Part shown: positions 1-8,824 of the stretch, piece after piece
Position numbering within the stretch: position 1 is the first letter of the stretch
Layout of the letters: the number at the start of each line of letters is the position of its first letter
Assembly: GCF_014203715.1 (NCBI RefSeq)
Contig: NZ_JACHJP010000002.1
Span: forward strand, 1,240,001 to 1,304,000
DNA length: 64,000 bases
Direction of reading: 5' to 3'
DNA from: Streptosporangium saharense
GTDB lineage: Bacteria > Actinomycetota > Actinomycetes > Streptosporangiales > Streptosporangiaceae
Notes under the pieces: generated by a model
Seen by the model: the letters and a program-made list of their open reading frames with translations, nothing else
The model's database searches: none
Told to the model about the DNA's origin: nothing
Made by a program: the position numbers and the translations under genes

Positions 1-340
1 CGGCGGTGCCCAGCAGCATCGTGCCGGCCATCGCGAGCCGTTCCCGCCCGGTCGCGGGCCGTACGGCGAGGGCCTGGCCTGACCGGGTCCCGCGGGTCCA
101 GCGCCACCAGCCGTAGACGGCCAGCGCGCCGAACATGAGCTGCTTGAGGGCGTTTCCGGTGATGTGGGCGCTGAGGGAGGTGACGAACAGCAGGACCGCG
201 GCGGTGAGCTGCACCGGCCAGGTCCAGATCGACCTGCGGATCGCCAGGAGCACGGTGGCCAGCGCGGCCACGTTGCCGACCAGGTCGGTCCACAGGACCT
301 TGACCCCGAGGAGCTGGAAGCCCTCGTTGACCCAGTTCAT
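1..340 (-). CDS. PnuC-like vitamin-precursor transporter (partial)
   Basis: From an ATG at 340 the minus-strand frame stays open for 113 codons and leaves the window at base 1. The visible part is hydrophobic, with membrane-like stretches at about residues 18-35 and 43-58. A Tyr-Gly-Trp-Trp-Arg-Trp run at residues 76-81 is typical of PnuC-type transporters, which carry nicotinamide riboside, or riboflavin or thiamine in some members. Its ATG overlaps the ribE stop by four bases, so the two genes are translationally coupled and both lie behind the FMN riboswitch. That context favours a flavin-related substrate; this is inference. The C-terminal half is not visible. Confidence 0.72.
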   Translation of the reverse strand, partial: MNWVNEGFQLLGVKVLWTDLVGNVAALATVLLAIRRSIWTWPVQLTAAVLLFVTSLSAHITGNALKQLMFGALAVYGWWRWTRGTRSGQALAVRPATGRERLAMAGTMLLGTA

Positions 341-945
341 GACCCGTTCCCCGAGGTGTAGGCGCTGACGAGCCGCTCCACGTGCTTGGCGATCACGTCG
401 ACTTCGAGGTTCATCGGGTCGCCGGGCTGCTTGGCGCCGAGGGTGGTCAGGCGCAGCGTGGTGGGGATGAGGCTGACGGAGAAGCCCTCGTCGTCCACGC
501 CGACCACGGTCAGGCTGACGCCGTCCACGGCGATCGAGCCCTTCTCGACGACGTAGCGGCCCAGCCCGGCGGGCAGCGAGATCCGGACGACCTCCCAGTG
601 CTCGTCCGGCTCGCGGGCGAGCAGCACGCCGGTGCCGTCCACGTGGCCCTGCACGATGTGGCCGCCGAGGCGCTGGTCGGCGCGGACCGCGCGCTCCAGG
701 TTGACCCTGGAGCCGGGACGCAGGGCGCCGAGGCTGCTGCGGTCGAGGGTCTCCTTCATCACGTCGGCGGTGAAGACCTCCCCCTCGACGTCGACCACGG
801 TCAGGCAGACCCCGTTGACGGCGATCGAGTCGCCGTGCCCGGCGTCGGCGGTGACGACCTCGCCGCGGATCGACAGCCTGGCGGCGTCGCGCAGCGTCTC
901 GATCTCCGCGATCTCGCCGAGCTCCTCAACGATTCCGGTGAACAT
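337..945 (-). CDS. ribE: riboflavin synthase alpha subunit
   Basis: This enzyme dismutates two 6,7-dimethyl-8-ribityllumazine molecules to riboflavin, the last step of the pathway. The 202-residue protein has the family's internal duplication. It starts MFTGIVEE, has a first lumazine-binding domain at about 1-94 (GDSIAVNGVCLTV at 38-50) and a second at about 95-195 (GGHIVQGHVDG at 94-104, KGSIAVDGVSLTV at 135-147). Length is normal. A GAAGGAG ribosome site lies just before the ATG at 945. It follows an FMN riboswitch about 350 bases upstream and overlaps the pnuC-like gene downstream, so end-product repression by FMN is expected. Confidence 0.96.
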   Translation of the reverse strand: MFTGIVEELGEIAEIETLRDAARLSIRGEVVTADAGHGDSIAVNGVCLTVVDVEGEVFTADVMKETLDRSSLGALRPGSRVNLERAVRADQRLGGHIVQGHVDGTGVLLAREPDEHWEVVRISLPAGLGRYVVEKGSIAVDGVSLTVVGVDDEGFSVSLIPTTLRLTTLGAKQPGDPMNLEVDVIAKHVERLVSAYTSGNGS

Positions 946-1182
946 TCACAGCTCCTTCGCAGGGGGCGCGTAGGTGACATCGGGAGTGAACCCGCGCGGG
1001 GCCGCCTGTCTTCCTGATCCGGCCGGGATTCCCGGGTTTCCCGGCGGGTTTCCTGCAACGGACAGGCGGGCACGGCGGAGGACCGCGGGACCACACGCGG
1101 CGAGAAGGGAGAGGGGACCGGCGGCGCCGCGACCACGCGCGGGCAGGCCGATCGGTTGGCGCGGGTGCGCCCGACCAGACAT
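946..1182 (-). CDS. possible leader ORF between FMN riboswitch and ribE
   Basis: A 78-codon minus-strand frame starts at an ATG at 1182, six bases after an AGGAG sequence. Its TGA (948-946) directly abuts the ribE ATG at 945. The product is rich in Arg, Pro, Ala and Gly and resembles nothing I recognise. The good ribosome site and the stop-start junction are what suggest translation. The composition is also what a GC-rich non-coding frame would give, so it may be chance. If real, it would couple ribosome traffic from the riboswitch leader into ribE. Confidence 0.25.
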   Translation of the reverse strand: MSGRAHPRQPIGLPARGRGAAGPLSLLAACGPAVLRRARLSVAGNPPGNPGIPAGSGRQAAPRGFTPDVTYAPPAKEL

Positions 1183-1298
1183 CCGGGACTCCTACTCGCC
1201 GGTAGCGTTCTGCCACGGCGGGCCCCGGGGGATCACAGGCACGTACACCCATCGGCGGCCGGGTCACCCCCGAAGGGGACGTCCCTGCCGCCCGCGCG

Positions 1299-1420
1299 CT
1301 TCCTCCCATCCGGACTTTGACCGTCGGTCCTGGAGTTTCACCAGGTCAACCGGTCGATGGCTTCGACCGGGTCGCGGACTTTAACCGCCGGCTCGGAATT
1401 TCACCGACCCCGGAGCACGC
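1299..1420 (-). promoter_or_regulatory. FMN riboswitch (RFN element)
   Basis: Read on the minus strand, the block has the conserved RFN pieces in order: CTCCGGGGTCGGTGAAATTC near 1420-1395, then GGCGGTTAAAGTCC, a variable stem, CCTGGTGAAACTCCAGGACC, and CGACGGTCAAAGTCCGGATG near 1325-1305, followed by GGGAGGAAG. These match the FMN aptamer core almost base for base. A CCCC-TTCG-GGGG hairpin lies just downstream at about 1268-1278 and may belong to the expression platform. It controls ribE and the pnuC-like gene. Confidence 0.95.
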
Positions 1421-1440
1421 TGCTCTCCCCCCAGTGTGCC

Positions 1441-1926
1441 ACGTCCGGCAAATGAGACGAGTCCCCCTCCCACCAGATGGAACAACCGGACGCTTGCTCG
1501 GATGCCGTACGGCACGGCGTCCCACGCTTCGAACAACCCTTCGCACGGGGGTGGGGCCGGTGGTACGAAAGAGGGAGGGGGCTCAGGACGCCGGAACGTG
1601 ACCTTCGCGGGTCGCCCTTTCCCCGCGCCCGGGCGGGCGACGCCCTACCCTGCCTGCGGACATACGCGCGGCGAGGGGTGACACGACGACCGCACAGACC
1701 GTCATGGTCGTGTCATAGGTATGTCACAAATCCGTGAATAACAGACGGTGGGGAATCTCATCATTCCATCTGACCCCCCACCCAGGTCAATGGAATTGCA
1801 GCTACAACCTGATCTATATTGCACAACAAAAAAACAAGTAACAGCTAGGCCATTGATTTGCCCCTGACTGTTTTGCAATGGTTCCCCCAGATCCCGCTCA
1901 GTCATGCCGTTGGGGGCTCCCGCACG
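1441..1926 (+). promoter_or_regulatory. dpp upstream region with AT-rich promoter patch
   Basis: I see no gene here. The last 150 bases are clearly richer in A and T than their surroundings. They contain a -10-like TATATT at 1815-1820 and three TTGCA words at 1796-1800, 1819-1823 and 1873-1877 that could be regulator sites. No convincing -35 is spaced correctly. A near-match to an actinobacterial LexA box lies at 1530-1543 with one mismatch in the right half. The region probably carries the peptide-transporter promoter; the exact site is not determined. Confidence 0.35.
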
Positions 1927-2928
1927 ATGACCATCCCTGCACCTGCCGCGACCACCGCCGACGAGGCGCCCGTGGTGAAGGCACCGGAAACGGTGGGCCG
2001 CTCACCAGGGCAGCTGATGTGGCTCCGCTTCCGCCGTGACCGGACCGGGGTCGCCTCCGCCATCGTGGTGATTTTCTTCATCCTGGTAGCGATACTCGCG
2101 CCGGTGATCTCCTGGCTGTACGGCAAGGACCCGTACACTCTCTACGGCCAGGACACCCCGGGCCTGCTCAACGACTTCGGCTATCCGATCGCCCCGAACG
2201 GCGGCATCAGCTCGCAGTTCTGGTTCGGCATCGAGCCCAATCTCGGCCGTGACGTGTTCACGCAGCTCGTCTACGGAATCAGGACCTCGCTGCTGATCGC
2301 GCTCGTCACGACCATCCTCACCACGCTGATCGGCATCGTGATCGGCATCGTGGCCGGATACGCCGGTGGCAAGACGGACTATTTCATCGGTCGTGTGATC
2401 GACACGGTGCTGTCCTTCCCGTCGGTGCTGTTCATCATCGCCTTCATGCCGGTCGTGGAGAACCTCTTCGTCAGTGCTGACGAGGAGACGCCGGTCTGGC
2501 TGCGCGCGGTGACGCTGGTGCTCGTGCTGACGCTGTTCGGCTGGGCAGGTCTGGCCCGTCTGCTGCGAGGCCAGGTCCTCACGCTCCGCGAACGCGAGTT
2601 CATCGAGGCCGCCCGGGTCACCGGCGCCTCGCCCGCGCGGATCGTGTTCAAGGAACTGCTGCCGAACCTGTGGACGCCGATCCTGATCCAGGCGACGCTC
2701 CTGCTGCCCGCCCTGGTGACCGCGGAGGCCGCCCTGTCCTTCCTCGGTGTCGGCATGATCGAGCCGATCCCCGACTGGGGCCGCATGTTCCGGCGCGGCA
2801 CCGAGGTCTACACCAACGACATCACGTACCTGATCTTCCCCGGCGTCGCACTGGTGATCTTCGTGATCGCCTTCAACCTGCTCGGGGACTCGGTCCGCGA
2901 CGCCTTCGACCCCAAGCTCAAGCGCTAG
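1927..2928 (+). CDS. peptide ABC transporter permease, DppC type
   Basis: This is one of the two membrane subunits of a dipeptide/oligopeptide importer. The protein has about 333 residues, a first membrane helix at roughly 40-60, an outward-facing loop, and the permease EAA loop (EAARVTGASPARIVFKELLP) that docks on the ATPases. I chose the ATG at 1927 because DppC proteins start shortly before the basic stretch that leads into helix 1; an upstream in-frame ATG at 1858 lies in the promoter patch. It is the first gene of the unit, which is unusual. A 12-bp direct repeat (2915-2926 and 2934-2945) spans its stop codon. Confidence 0.9.
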   Translation: MTIPAPAATTADEAPVVKAPETVGRSPGQLMWLRFRRDRTGVASAIVVIFFILVAILAPVISWLYGKDPYTLYGQDTPGLLNDFGYPIAPNGGISSQFWFGIEPNLGRDVFTQLVYGIRTSLLIALVTTILTTLIGIVIGIVAGYAGGKTDYFIGRVIDTVLSFPSVLFIIAFMPVVENLFVSADEETPVWLRAVTLVLVLTLFGWAGLARLLRGQVLTLREREFIEAARVTGASPARIVFKELLPNLWTPILIQATLLLPALVTAEAALSFLGVGMIEPIPDWGRMFRRGTEVYTNDITYLIFPGVALVIFVIAFNLLGDSVRDAFDPKLKR

Positions 2929-2962
2929 CCCCCAGCTCAAGCGCTGGACAGATAGGAGAGAG

Positions 2963-4750
2963 ATGCGAGTTAGAAAGCGTTCGGCGGTGGCCGTCCTGGC
3001 CATCGGCGTGCTGGCGGTCACCAGCGCATGTGCCGAGGGCAACTCGGGGGCGCCCGCCGCGTCGTCCGGCAGCTCCAACGGGGCCTCCGCGGCCCCCTCC
3101 GCGGCCTACAAGCCCGCGGTCATCACCCTCGGCACCGCGGAGGACTCGAAGGGTCCCGCGATCCCGCCGGAGGGCGTCGTCAAGGGCGGAACGGTCACGA
3201 TGATCGACCGTGACGACTTCTCCCACCTCGACCCGGCGCAGGTCTACGTCAACACCGAGGGCAACTTCTTCCGGCTGATCGGCCGTACCCTGACGGGCTA
3301 CAAGCGCGTCGCCAAGGGTGAGTTCAAGCTGGTCGGTGACCTCGCGACCGACACCGGCACCCAGTCCGACGGCGGCAAGACCTGGAAGTTCACGCTGAAG
3401 GACGGCGTGAAGTGGCAGGACGGCTCGCCGATCACCTCCGCCGACGTCAAGTGGAGCATGGAGCGGACCTTCGCTCCGTTCGTCACCCAGGGCCCCACCT
3501 ACATCCAGCAGTGGCTGACCGACGTCGACTACAAGAAGGCCTACGCCGGTCCGTACGACGGCAAGGAACTCGACGCGATCGAGACGCCGGACGACAAGAC
3601 GATCATCTACAAGTTCAAGACGCCGCACGCCGACGCGAGCTACGCCTTCGCCATGGCCGGGTACGGCATCGTGCCCAAGGCCAAGGACACGAAGGAGCAG
3701 TACGACAAGGAGCCCTTCTCCAGCGGGCCGTACATCATCAAGTCGCACGTGGTCGACAAGACCATGGACCTGGAGCGCAACCCGCACTGGGACCCGGCGA
3801 CCGACCCGATCCGCGGCGCCTACCCGGACAAGTGGCACCTTGAGTTCGGCTTCGAGGCCCTGCAGGTGACCGACCGCCTCATGGCGGACTCCGGCGCCGA
3901 CCAGACCGCCTTCACCTTCTACGGCTCCACTCCCCCGGAGCGGCTGCAGCAGGTGCTCGGCGACGCCAACCTGGCCAACCGCCGGATGAACAGCCCGTCG
4001 CCGTACGGCAACTACTACTACTTCAACCTCGACCGGGTGAAGGACATCAAGATCCGCCAGGCCATCAACTACGCCTGGCCGTCCAAGCAGATCCAGCAGG
4101 TTCTGGGTGGCCCGGCCGCCGCGGCGCTGCCGACCACGATCCTCAACGAGAACACCACGGTCGGCTACGAGTCCTACGACCTGTTCGGCAAGAAGACCAA
4201 GCCCGACGGTGACGTCGAGAAGGCCAAGGAGCTGCTCGCCCAGTCGAGCAACCCGACGCCGACCATCGTCTACGCCTACAACCAGACGCCGGTCCAGGAG
4301 CAGGTCACCGTCGCGATCAAGAGCGCCCTGGCGAAGGCCGGCATCAACGTCGTCGCCAAGCCGCTCGACCGCAAGACCTACTACGACTCGATCGGCAAGC
4401 TCAAGAACGAGTTCGACATGTACTGGGGCGGCTGGGGCGCCGACTGGCCGTCCGGTTCCACGGTGCTCCCGATCATCTTCGGGCCGGTCGCCGACGGTGC
4501 GCCCAACTACTCGCACCTGAAGGACCCGGCTCTCACCGCCGAGATGGACAAGATCACCGCCGAGACGGACATCGACGCGGCCAACACCGCGTGGATGGCC
4601 CTGGACAAGAAGATCCAGGAGACGATCACCCCGCTGGTCGTCGCGGAGAACCGGATCGCCACCATGCTCCACGGTTCCAAGGTCGGCGGCGCCGAGATCG
4701 ACCCGCAGATGTGGATCGTTCAGCCGGACACCATCTTCGTGAAGCCGTAG
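2963..4750 (+). CDS. peptide ABC transporter substrate-binding lipoprotein (family 5)
   Basis: This is the extracellular binding protein of the importer. The 595-residue protein begins with a basic n-region, a hydrophobic core and a TSAC lipobox (Cys at residue 23), so it should be lipid-anchored outside the membrane. A low-complexity Ser/Ala/Gly linker follows, then the family-5 fold, with FTLKDGVKWQDGSPITSADV and later KIRQAINYAW as recognisable blocks. An AGGAGAG ribosome site precedes the ATG. It sits between the two permease genes and is followed by two strong hairpins, which would favour higher levels of this subunit. Substrate specificity cannot be read from sequence. Confidence 0.93.
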   Translation: MRVRKRSAVAVLAIGVLAVTSACAEGNSGAPAASSGSSNGASAAPSAAYKPAVITLGTAEDSKGPAIPPEGVVKGGTVTMIDRDDFSHLDPAQVYVNTEGNFFRLIGRTLTGYKRVAKGEFKLVGDLATDTGTQSDGGKTWKFTLKDGVKWQDGSPITSADVKWSMERTFAPFVTQGPTYIQQWLTDVDYKKAYAGPYDGKELDAIETPDDKTIIYKFKTPHADASYAFAMAGYGIVPKAKDTKEQYDKEPFSSGPYIIKSHVVDKTMDLERNPHWDPATDPIRGAYPDKWHLEFGFEALQVTDRLMADSGADQTAFTFYGSTPPERLQQVLGDANLANRRMNSPSPYGNYYYFNLDRVKDIKIRQAINYAWPSKQIQQVLGGPAAAALPTTILNENTTVGYESYDLFGKKTKPDGDVEKAKELLAQSSNPTPTIVYAYNQTPVQEQVTVAIKSALAKAGINVVAKPLDRKTYYDSIGKLKNEFDMYWGGWGADWPSGSTVLPIIFGPVADGAPNYSHLKDPALTAEMDKITAETDIDAANTAWMALDKKIQETITPLVVAENRIATMLHGSKVGGAEIDPQMWIVQPDTIFVKP

Positions 4751-4760
4751 AGACGGCAAA

Positions 4761-4819
4761 GGCCGTGGTTCCGCGTCAGCGCGGGGCCACGGCCCGCGGG
4801 GGCCTCACGGCCCCCGCGG
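4761..4819 (+). terminator. tandem hairpins between binding-protein and permease genes
   Basis: Two adjacent perfect hairpins lie in the 100-base gap. The first pairs GGCCGTGG (4761-4768) with CCACGGCC (4787-4794) and contains an inner CCGCG/CGCGG stem. The second pairs 4794-4804 with 4809-4819, 11 bp with a TCAC loop. There is no T-run, so partial termination or protection of the upstream mRNA 3' end is more likely than a full stop, because dppB, dppD and dppF have no obvious promoter of their own. Confidence 0.7.
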
Positions 4820-4850
4820 CGGTCTCCCAGCAACCGTCGGGAAACAGGCA

Positions 4851-5831
4851 ATGTTTCGATTCATCACTCGCCGCACCCTGGGCGCCGTGGTCACCCTGCT
4901 GATCATCGCCGCGTGCACGTTCTTCCTCTTCTTCGCCGTTCCGGCCGACCCCGCCCGGCTCGCCTGCGGCAAGGTCTGCCCGCCCGAGCTGCTGGAGCAG
5001 GCACGGCACAACCTGGGCCTGGACCAGCCGCTGTTCGTCCAGTTCCTGACCTGGGTCGGCGGCATCTTCCTCGGTCGTGACTACGAGGGCCTGGGGTACT
5101 GCTCCGCGCCCTGCCTGGGCTTCTCCTTCGTCAACAAGGCCCCGGTGCTGGACACGATCCTCGACCGCATGCCGCTCACGATCTCGCTGACGCTCGGCGC
5201 GGCCGTCGTCTTCCTCTTCTTCGGTGTGGCGACGGGCATCGTCGCGGCGCTGAAGCAGGGCAAGGCGCTGGACAAAATCGCCAGTGTGTCCTCCCTGATC
5301 GGCGCCTCGCTGCAGATCTACTTCATCGGCACGCTGGCGCTGTACTTCCTGGTCTACAAGAACCACATCCTGCGGCAGCCGGGCTACGTCCCCTTCACCG
5401 AGAATCCGCTGAACTGGGCGGCCGGGCTGATGCTGCCCTGGGTGGTGCTGGCGATCATCTTCACCGCCAACTACACCCGTATGACCCGTTCGACGATGGT
5501 GGAGCAGCTCACCGAGGACTACGTCAGGACGGCACGGGCCAAGGGCATGGCGAACCGCTCGGTCGTGATGAGGTTCGCGCTGCGCGGCACCCTGATCACC
5601 ATCGTCACCATCCTCGGCGTCGACCTGGGCACCCTCATCGGCGGCGCGATCATCACCGAGCAGACCTTCGGCCTGCAGGGAATCGGACAGCTGTCCATCA
5701 GGGCCGTCTGGAGCTCCGACCTGCCGATGCTGATGGCGACGGTCCTGGTGGCCGCGGGTGCGATCGTCGTGTTCAACATCATCGTGGACGTTCTGTACGC
5801 CGTCATCGACCCCCGCGTACGGCTGAGCTAG
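4851..5831 (+). CDS. peptide ABC transporter permease, DppB type
   Basis: This is the second membrane subunit of the importer. The 326-residue protein starts with the usual short basic end and helix 1 at about 8-30, and has the periplasmic-loop form typical of DppB/OppB ([14 protein letters not shown]). The ATPase-docking EAA-like loop is [20 protein letters not shown] at about 222-241. Length is normal. It lies 100 bases after the binding-protein gene, across the hairpin pair, and 12 bases before the first ATPase gene, so it is part of the same unit. Confidence 0.93.
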   Translation: MFRFITRRTLGAVVTLLIIAACTFFLFFAVPADPARLACGKVCPPELLEQARHNLGLDQPLFVQFLTWVGGIFLGRDYEGLGYCSAPCLGFSFVNKAPVLDTILDRMPLTISLTLGAAVVFLFFGVATGIVAALKQGKALDKIASVSSLIGASLQIYFIGTLALYFLVYKNHILRQPGYVPFTENPLNWAAGLMLPWVVLAIIFTANYTRMTRSTMVEQLTEDYVRTARAKGMANRSVVMRFALRGTLITIVTILGVDLGTLIGGAIITEQTFGLQGIGQLSIRAVWSSDLPMLMATVLVAAGAIVVFNIIVDVLYAVIDPRVRLS

Positions 5832-5843
5832 GAGCTGGAAGAA

Positions 5844-6845
5844 GTGTCGAACCCGTTCCTGTCGGTCCGTGACCTGACCGTCGACTTCCACACCGAGGAC
5901 GGCCTCGTCCACGCGGTGGACGGGCTCTCCTTCGACGTGGAGAAGGGCACCACCCTGGGGATCGTCGGCGAGTCGGGTTCCGGCAAGTCGGTGACCAACC
6001 TGACCGTACTCGGCCTGCACAACCCGGAGACCACCAAGATCAGTGGTGAGATCCACCTGGACGGCCAGGAGCTGATCGGCGCCTCCCGGTCCACCATGGA
6101 GAAGCTCCGCGGTAACAAGATCGCGATGATCTTCCAGGACCCGCTGACCGCGCTCTCGCCGTACCACACGATCGGCAGGCAGATCGGCGAGGTCTACCGC
6201 AAGCACACCGGCGCGAGCAAGAGCGAGGCCAGGGCCCGCGCGGTCGAGATGCTGACCAGGGTCGGCATCCCGCAGCCGAAGACCCGGGTGGACGACTACC
6301 CGCACCAGTTCTCCGGCGGTATGCGGCAGCGCGCGATGATCGCCATGGCCCTGGTCTGCGACCCGGACCTGCTGATCGCCGACGAGCCGACCACCGCGCT
6401 GGACGTGACCGTGCAGGCCCAGATCCTGGACCTGCTCAAGGAGCTCCAGGACCAGACCGGCACCTCCATCATCATGATCACGCACGACCTCGGCGTGGTC
6501 GCGAACACCGCGCACAACGTGCTGGTGATGTACGCGGGCCGGGCCGTCGAGCGCGGCACGGTCAAGGAGGTCCTCAACACCCCGCGCCACCCCTACACCT
6601 GGGGTCTGCTCGGCTCGATGCCCCGGCTGAGCTCCTCGGTCGACATCCCGCTCAAGCCGGTCCGCGGCACCCCGCCGAGCCTGCTCAACGTCCCCTCCGG
6701 CTGCCCGTTCCACCCCCGGTGCGACTACATGGACCTGGCGGGACCCGAGCTGTGCAAGGGCGAGCGGCCCGAACTGTCCCCGCACCGCGGCCACGGCGAC
6801 GCGTGCTACCTGACCCTCGCCCAGAAGCGGGAGATCCACAAGTGA
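5844..6845 (+). CDS. peptide ABC transporter ATPase, DppD type
   Basis: This is one of two different ATPases that power the importer from the cytoplasmic side. The 333-residue protein has Walker A GESGSGKS at 43-49, a Q-loop near 98, the ABC signature FSGGM at 156-160, Walker B LLIADEP at 176-182 and the switch His at 214. The C-terminal oligopeptide-transporter extension has a Cys pattern ([11 protein letters not shown] ... LCKGERP) that in this family often binds an iron-sulfur cluster. The start is GTG at 5844, with GAGCTGGAAG just upstream. Confidence 0.94.
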   Translation: MSNPFLSVRDLTVDFHTEDGLVHAVDGLSFDVEKGTTLGIVGESGSGKSVTNLTVLGLHNPETTKISGEIHLDGQELIGASRSTMEKLRGNKIAMIFQDPLTALSPYHTIGRQIGEVYRKHTGASKSEARARAVEMLTRVGIPQPKTRVDDYPHQFSGGMRQRAMIAMALVCDPDLLIADEPTTALDVTVQAQILDLLKELQDQTGTSIIMITHDLGVVANTAHNVLVMYAGRAVERGTVKEVLNTPRHPYTWGLLGSMPRLSSSVDIPLKPVRGTPPSLLNVPSGCPFHPRCDYMDLAGPELCKGERPELSPHRGHGDACYLTLAQKREIHK

Positions 6846-6906
6846 AGCAAGGACGGCCAGTGAACGGGCGTTGCGGCTCGCGGACGCCGTCTGCGAGGGA
6901 GGACGC

Positions 6907-7941
6907 GTGAGCGAGGAACTGCTGGAGCTGTCCGGGCTGGAGAAGCACTTCCCGGTGACGGGCGGACTGCTCTTCAAGCGACAGGTCGGCAAGGTGCACG
7001 CGGTCGACGGGGTCGACCTGACCGTGCACGCCGGCGAGGCCCTCGGCCTCGTCGGCGAGTCCGGCTGCGGCAAGTCGACAACGGGACGGCTCGCCGCCCG
7101 GCTGCTCGAACCCACCGGGGGCACCATCCGCTACCGGGGTCGCGACATCACGCACTCCGGCCGCAAGGAGCTCAAGCCGATCAGGTCCGAGATCCAGATG
7201 ATCTTCCAGGACCCCTACTCGTCGCTCAACCCCCGCCACACCGTGGGCACGATCATCAGCGGCCCGATGGAGATCAACGACATCGAGCCGCCCGGTGGCA
7301 GGGAGAAGCGCGTCAAGGAACTGCTGGAGATCGTCGGTCTCAACCCCGAGCACTACAACCGCTTCCCGCACGAGTTCTCCGGCGGCCAGCGTCAGCGCAT
7401 CGGGGTGGCCCGCGCCCTAGCCCTCAACCCCAAGCTGATCGTCGCCGACGAGCCGGTCTCCGCGCTGGACGTCTCGATCCAGGCGCAGGTCGTCAACCTG
7501 CTCCAGCAGCTCCAGCGGGACCTGGGGATCGCGTTCCTGTTCATCGCGCACGACCTGGCCATCGTCAGGCACTTCTCGCAGCGGGTCGCGGTCATGTATC
7601 TCGGCAAGATCGTCGAGATAGCGGACCGGACCTCCCTCTACGAGCGCCCGCGGCACCCCTACACCCACGCGCTGCTGTCCGCGGTGCCCGAGGCGACCAC
7701 GGAGGAGGGGTCCCGCGAGCGCATCCGCCTGGCCGGTGACGTGCCCTCCCCCATCGACCCGCCGTCCGGCTGCCGCTTCCGCACCCGCTGCTGGAAGGCC
7801 CAGGACAAGTGCGCGACCGAGGAGCCGCCGCTGACCCGGCTGGAGGGCAACAGGGAGGGGCACCTGACCGCCTGCCACTTCCCCGAGGAGCCGACCGTGC
7901 ACGGTGAGGACGTCGTCCTCGACCCGGCGCTGCTGGGCTGA
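6907..7941 (+). CDS. peptide ABC transporter ATPase, DppF type
   Basis: This is the second ATPase of the pair. The 344-residue product has Walker A GESGCGKS at 50-57, signature SGGQ at 158-161 and Walker B ADEP at 180-183. Its C-terminal extension has the Cys pattern GCRFRTRCW ... KCATEEP seen in DppF/OppF. I chose GTG 6907 because GGGAGG lies directly upstream; an ATG at 6871 would add 12 residues and has no ribosome site. It is the last gene of the transporter unit and is followed by a tandem repeat and a terminator. Confidence 0.94.
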   Translation: MSEELLELSGLEKHFPVTGGLLFKRQVGKVHAVDGVDLTVHAGEALGLVGESGCGKSTTGRLAARLLEPTGGTIRYRGRDITHSGRKELKPIRSEIQMIFQDPYSSLNPRHTVGTIISGPMEINDIEPPGGREKRVKELLEIVGLNPEHYNRFPHEFSGGQRQRIGVARALALNPKLIVADEPVSALDVSIQAQVVNLLQQLQRDLGIAFLFIAHDLAIVRHFSQRVAVMYLGKIVEIADRTSLYERPRHPYTHALLSAVPEATTEEGSRERIRLAGDVPSPIDPPSGCRFRTRCWKAQDKCATEEPPLTRLEGNREGHLTACHFPEEPTVHGEDVVLDPALLG

Positions 7942-7947
7942 GGCTCC

Positions 7948-8015
7948 GCCTCCACGAGGCCTCCACGAGGCCTCCACGAGGCCTCCGCGAGGCCTCCACG
8001 AGGCCTCCGCGAGGC
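7948..8015 (+). repeat. 11-bp tandem repeat, six units, self-pairing
   Basis: Six consecutive copies of GCCTCCACGAG follow the dppF stop, with units four and six reading GCCTCCGCGAG, plus a final GC. Each unit joined to the next forms a small perfect stem, GCCTC-CAC-GAGGC, so the tract can fold as alternative hairpins in either strand. It lies between the convergent dppF and rpe genes, just before the terminator hairpin. A replication-slippage origin is likely. Confidence 0.93.
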
Positions 8016-8021
8016 TTTCGA

Positions 8022-8053
8022 GGCCCCGAGGTGCCCCACGGCACCCCGGGGCC
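8022..8053 (+). terminator. terminator hairpin between dppF and rpe
   Basis: A 14-bp stem pairs 8022-8035 with 8040-8053 around a CCAC loop, with a single imperfect pair. It lies 80 bases after dppF and 59 bases from the end of rpe, which is transcribed towards it. It can therefore stop transcription from both sides. There is only a short T-rich tail, as is common in GC-rich actinomycetes. Confidence 0.85.
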
Positions 8054-8111
8054 TTACTCATCCTGGGGTACGGCTCGGCGCAATGTCACCCATGACAGTG
8101 CGCGAGCGGGG

Positions 8112-8768
8112 TCAGACCTTCTCGGCCGTCGCCCGCAGCCTGTCGATCGCGCGGGCCGGGTCCTCGGCGTCGTAGACGGCGCTGCCCGCGACGAACACGT
8201 CGGCCCCCGCCGCCGCGCAGCGCTCGATCGTCTCGTCGGAGACGCCGCCGTCCACCTGCAGCCAGACCTGGCCGCCGCGTCCGTCGAGCAGCGCCCTGGC
8301 CCTGCGGATCTTGGGCAGCACGATGTCCAGGAAACGCTGCCCGCCGAACCCGGGCTCGACGGTCATCAGCAGCAGCATGTCGATCTCGCCGAGCAGGTCC
8401 TCGTACGGCTCGACCGCCGTGGCGGGGTTCAGCGCGAGCCCGGCGCGGGCGCCCGCGGCGCGGATCTGCCGCAGGGTGCGCACCGGCGCCCTGGCGGCCT
8501 CCACGTGGATCGTCACGCTGCCCACCCCGGCCTCCGCGTAGGCGGGCGCCCAGCGGTCCGGATCGTCGATCATCAGGTGGCAGTCGAGCGGCGTCGAGGT
8601 CGCCTTGAGCAGCGACTCGACGACCGGCAGACCGAAGGTCAGGTTGGGCACGAAATGGTTGTCCATGACGTCCACGTGCAGCCAGTCGGCGTTGGGAACC
8701 ATCGCGGCCGCCTCCGCGAGACGGGCGAAGTCGGCGGACAGGATGCTGGGTGAGATCTGTACGGCCAT
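8112..8768 (-). CDS. rpe: ribulose-phosphate 3-epimerase
   Basis: Rpe interconverts ribulose 5-phosphate and xylulose 5-phosphate in the pentose phosphate pathway. The 218-residue TIM-barrel protein shows the family signature SPSILSAD at 6-13, the metal ligands His31, Asp33 and His64 (DCHLMIDDP), the phosphate loop VEPGFGGQ at 137-144, and the catalytic Asp173 in QVDGGV. Length is normal. It is the last minus-strand gene before the terminator and lies 56 bases downstream of asnB. In other actinomycetes rpe follows rsmB, so asnB looks like an insertion into that order. Confidence 0.96.
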   Translation of the reverse strand: MAVQISPSILSADFARLAEAAAMVPNADWLHVDVMDNHFVPNLTFGLPVVESLLKATSTPLDCHLMIDDPDRWAPAYAEAGVGSVTIHVEAARAPVRTLRQIRAAGARAGLALNPATAVEPYEDLLGEIDMLLLMTVEPGFGGQRFLDIVLPKIRRARALLDGRGGQVWLQVDGGVSDETIERCAAAGADVFVAGSAVYDAEDPARAIDRLRATAEKV

Positions 8769-8824
8769 AGTGCGGCCGAGTCTATTGCGCCCCGCCGATC
8801 GTGCGCCGGGCGGGCGGAGCCCAC

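Noticed and set aside
1530..1543. LexA-like word CGAAC-N4-CTTCG in the dpp upstream region
   Set aside because: One base breaks the right half-site and no promoter elements lie next to it, unlike the site at 49946-50000.
2002..3078. Long frame antisense to dppC and dppA, and similar long antisense frames elsewhere such as 4776-7127
   Set aside because: They are low-complexity frames rich in Asp, Glu, Arg and His that mirror real genes on the other strand, as expected at high GC; they have no family motifs.
7948..8015. Short regularly spaced repeats considered as a CRISPR array
   Set aside because: Units are 11 bp, directly abutting with no spacers, and no cas gene is present; it is a simple tandem repeat.
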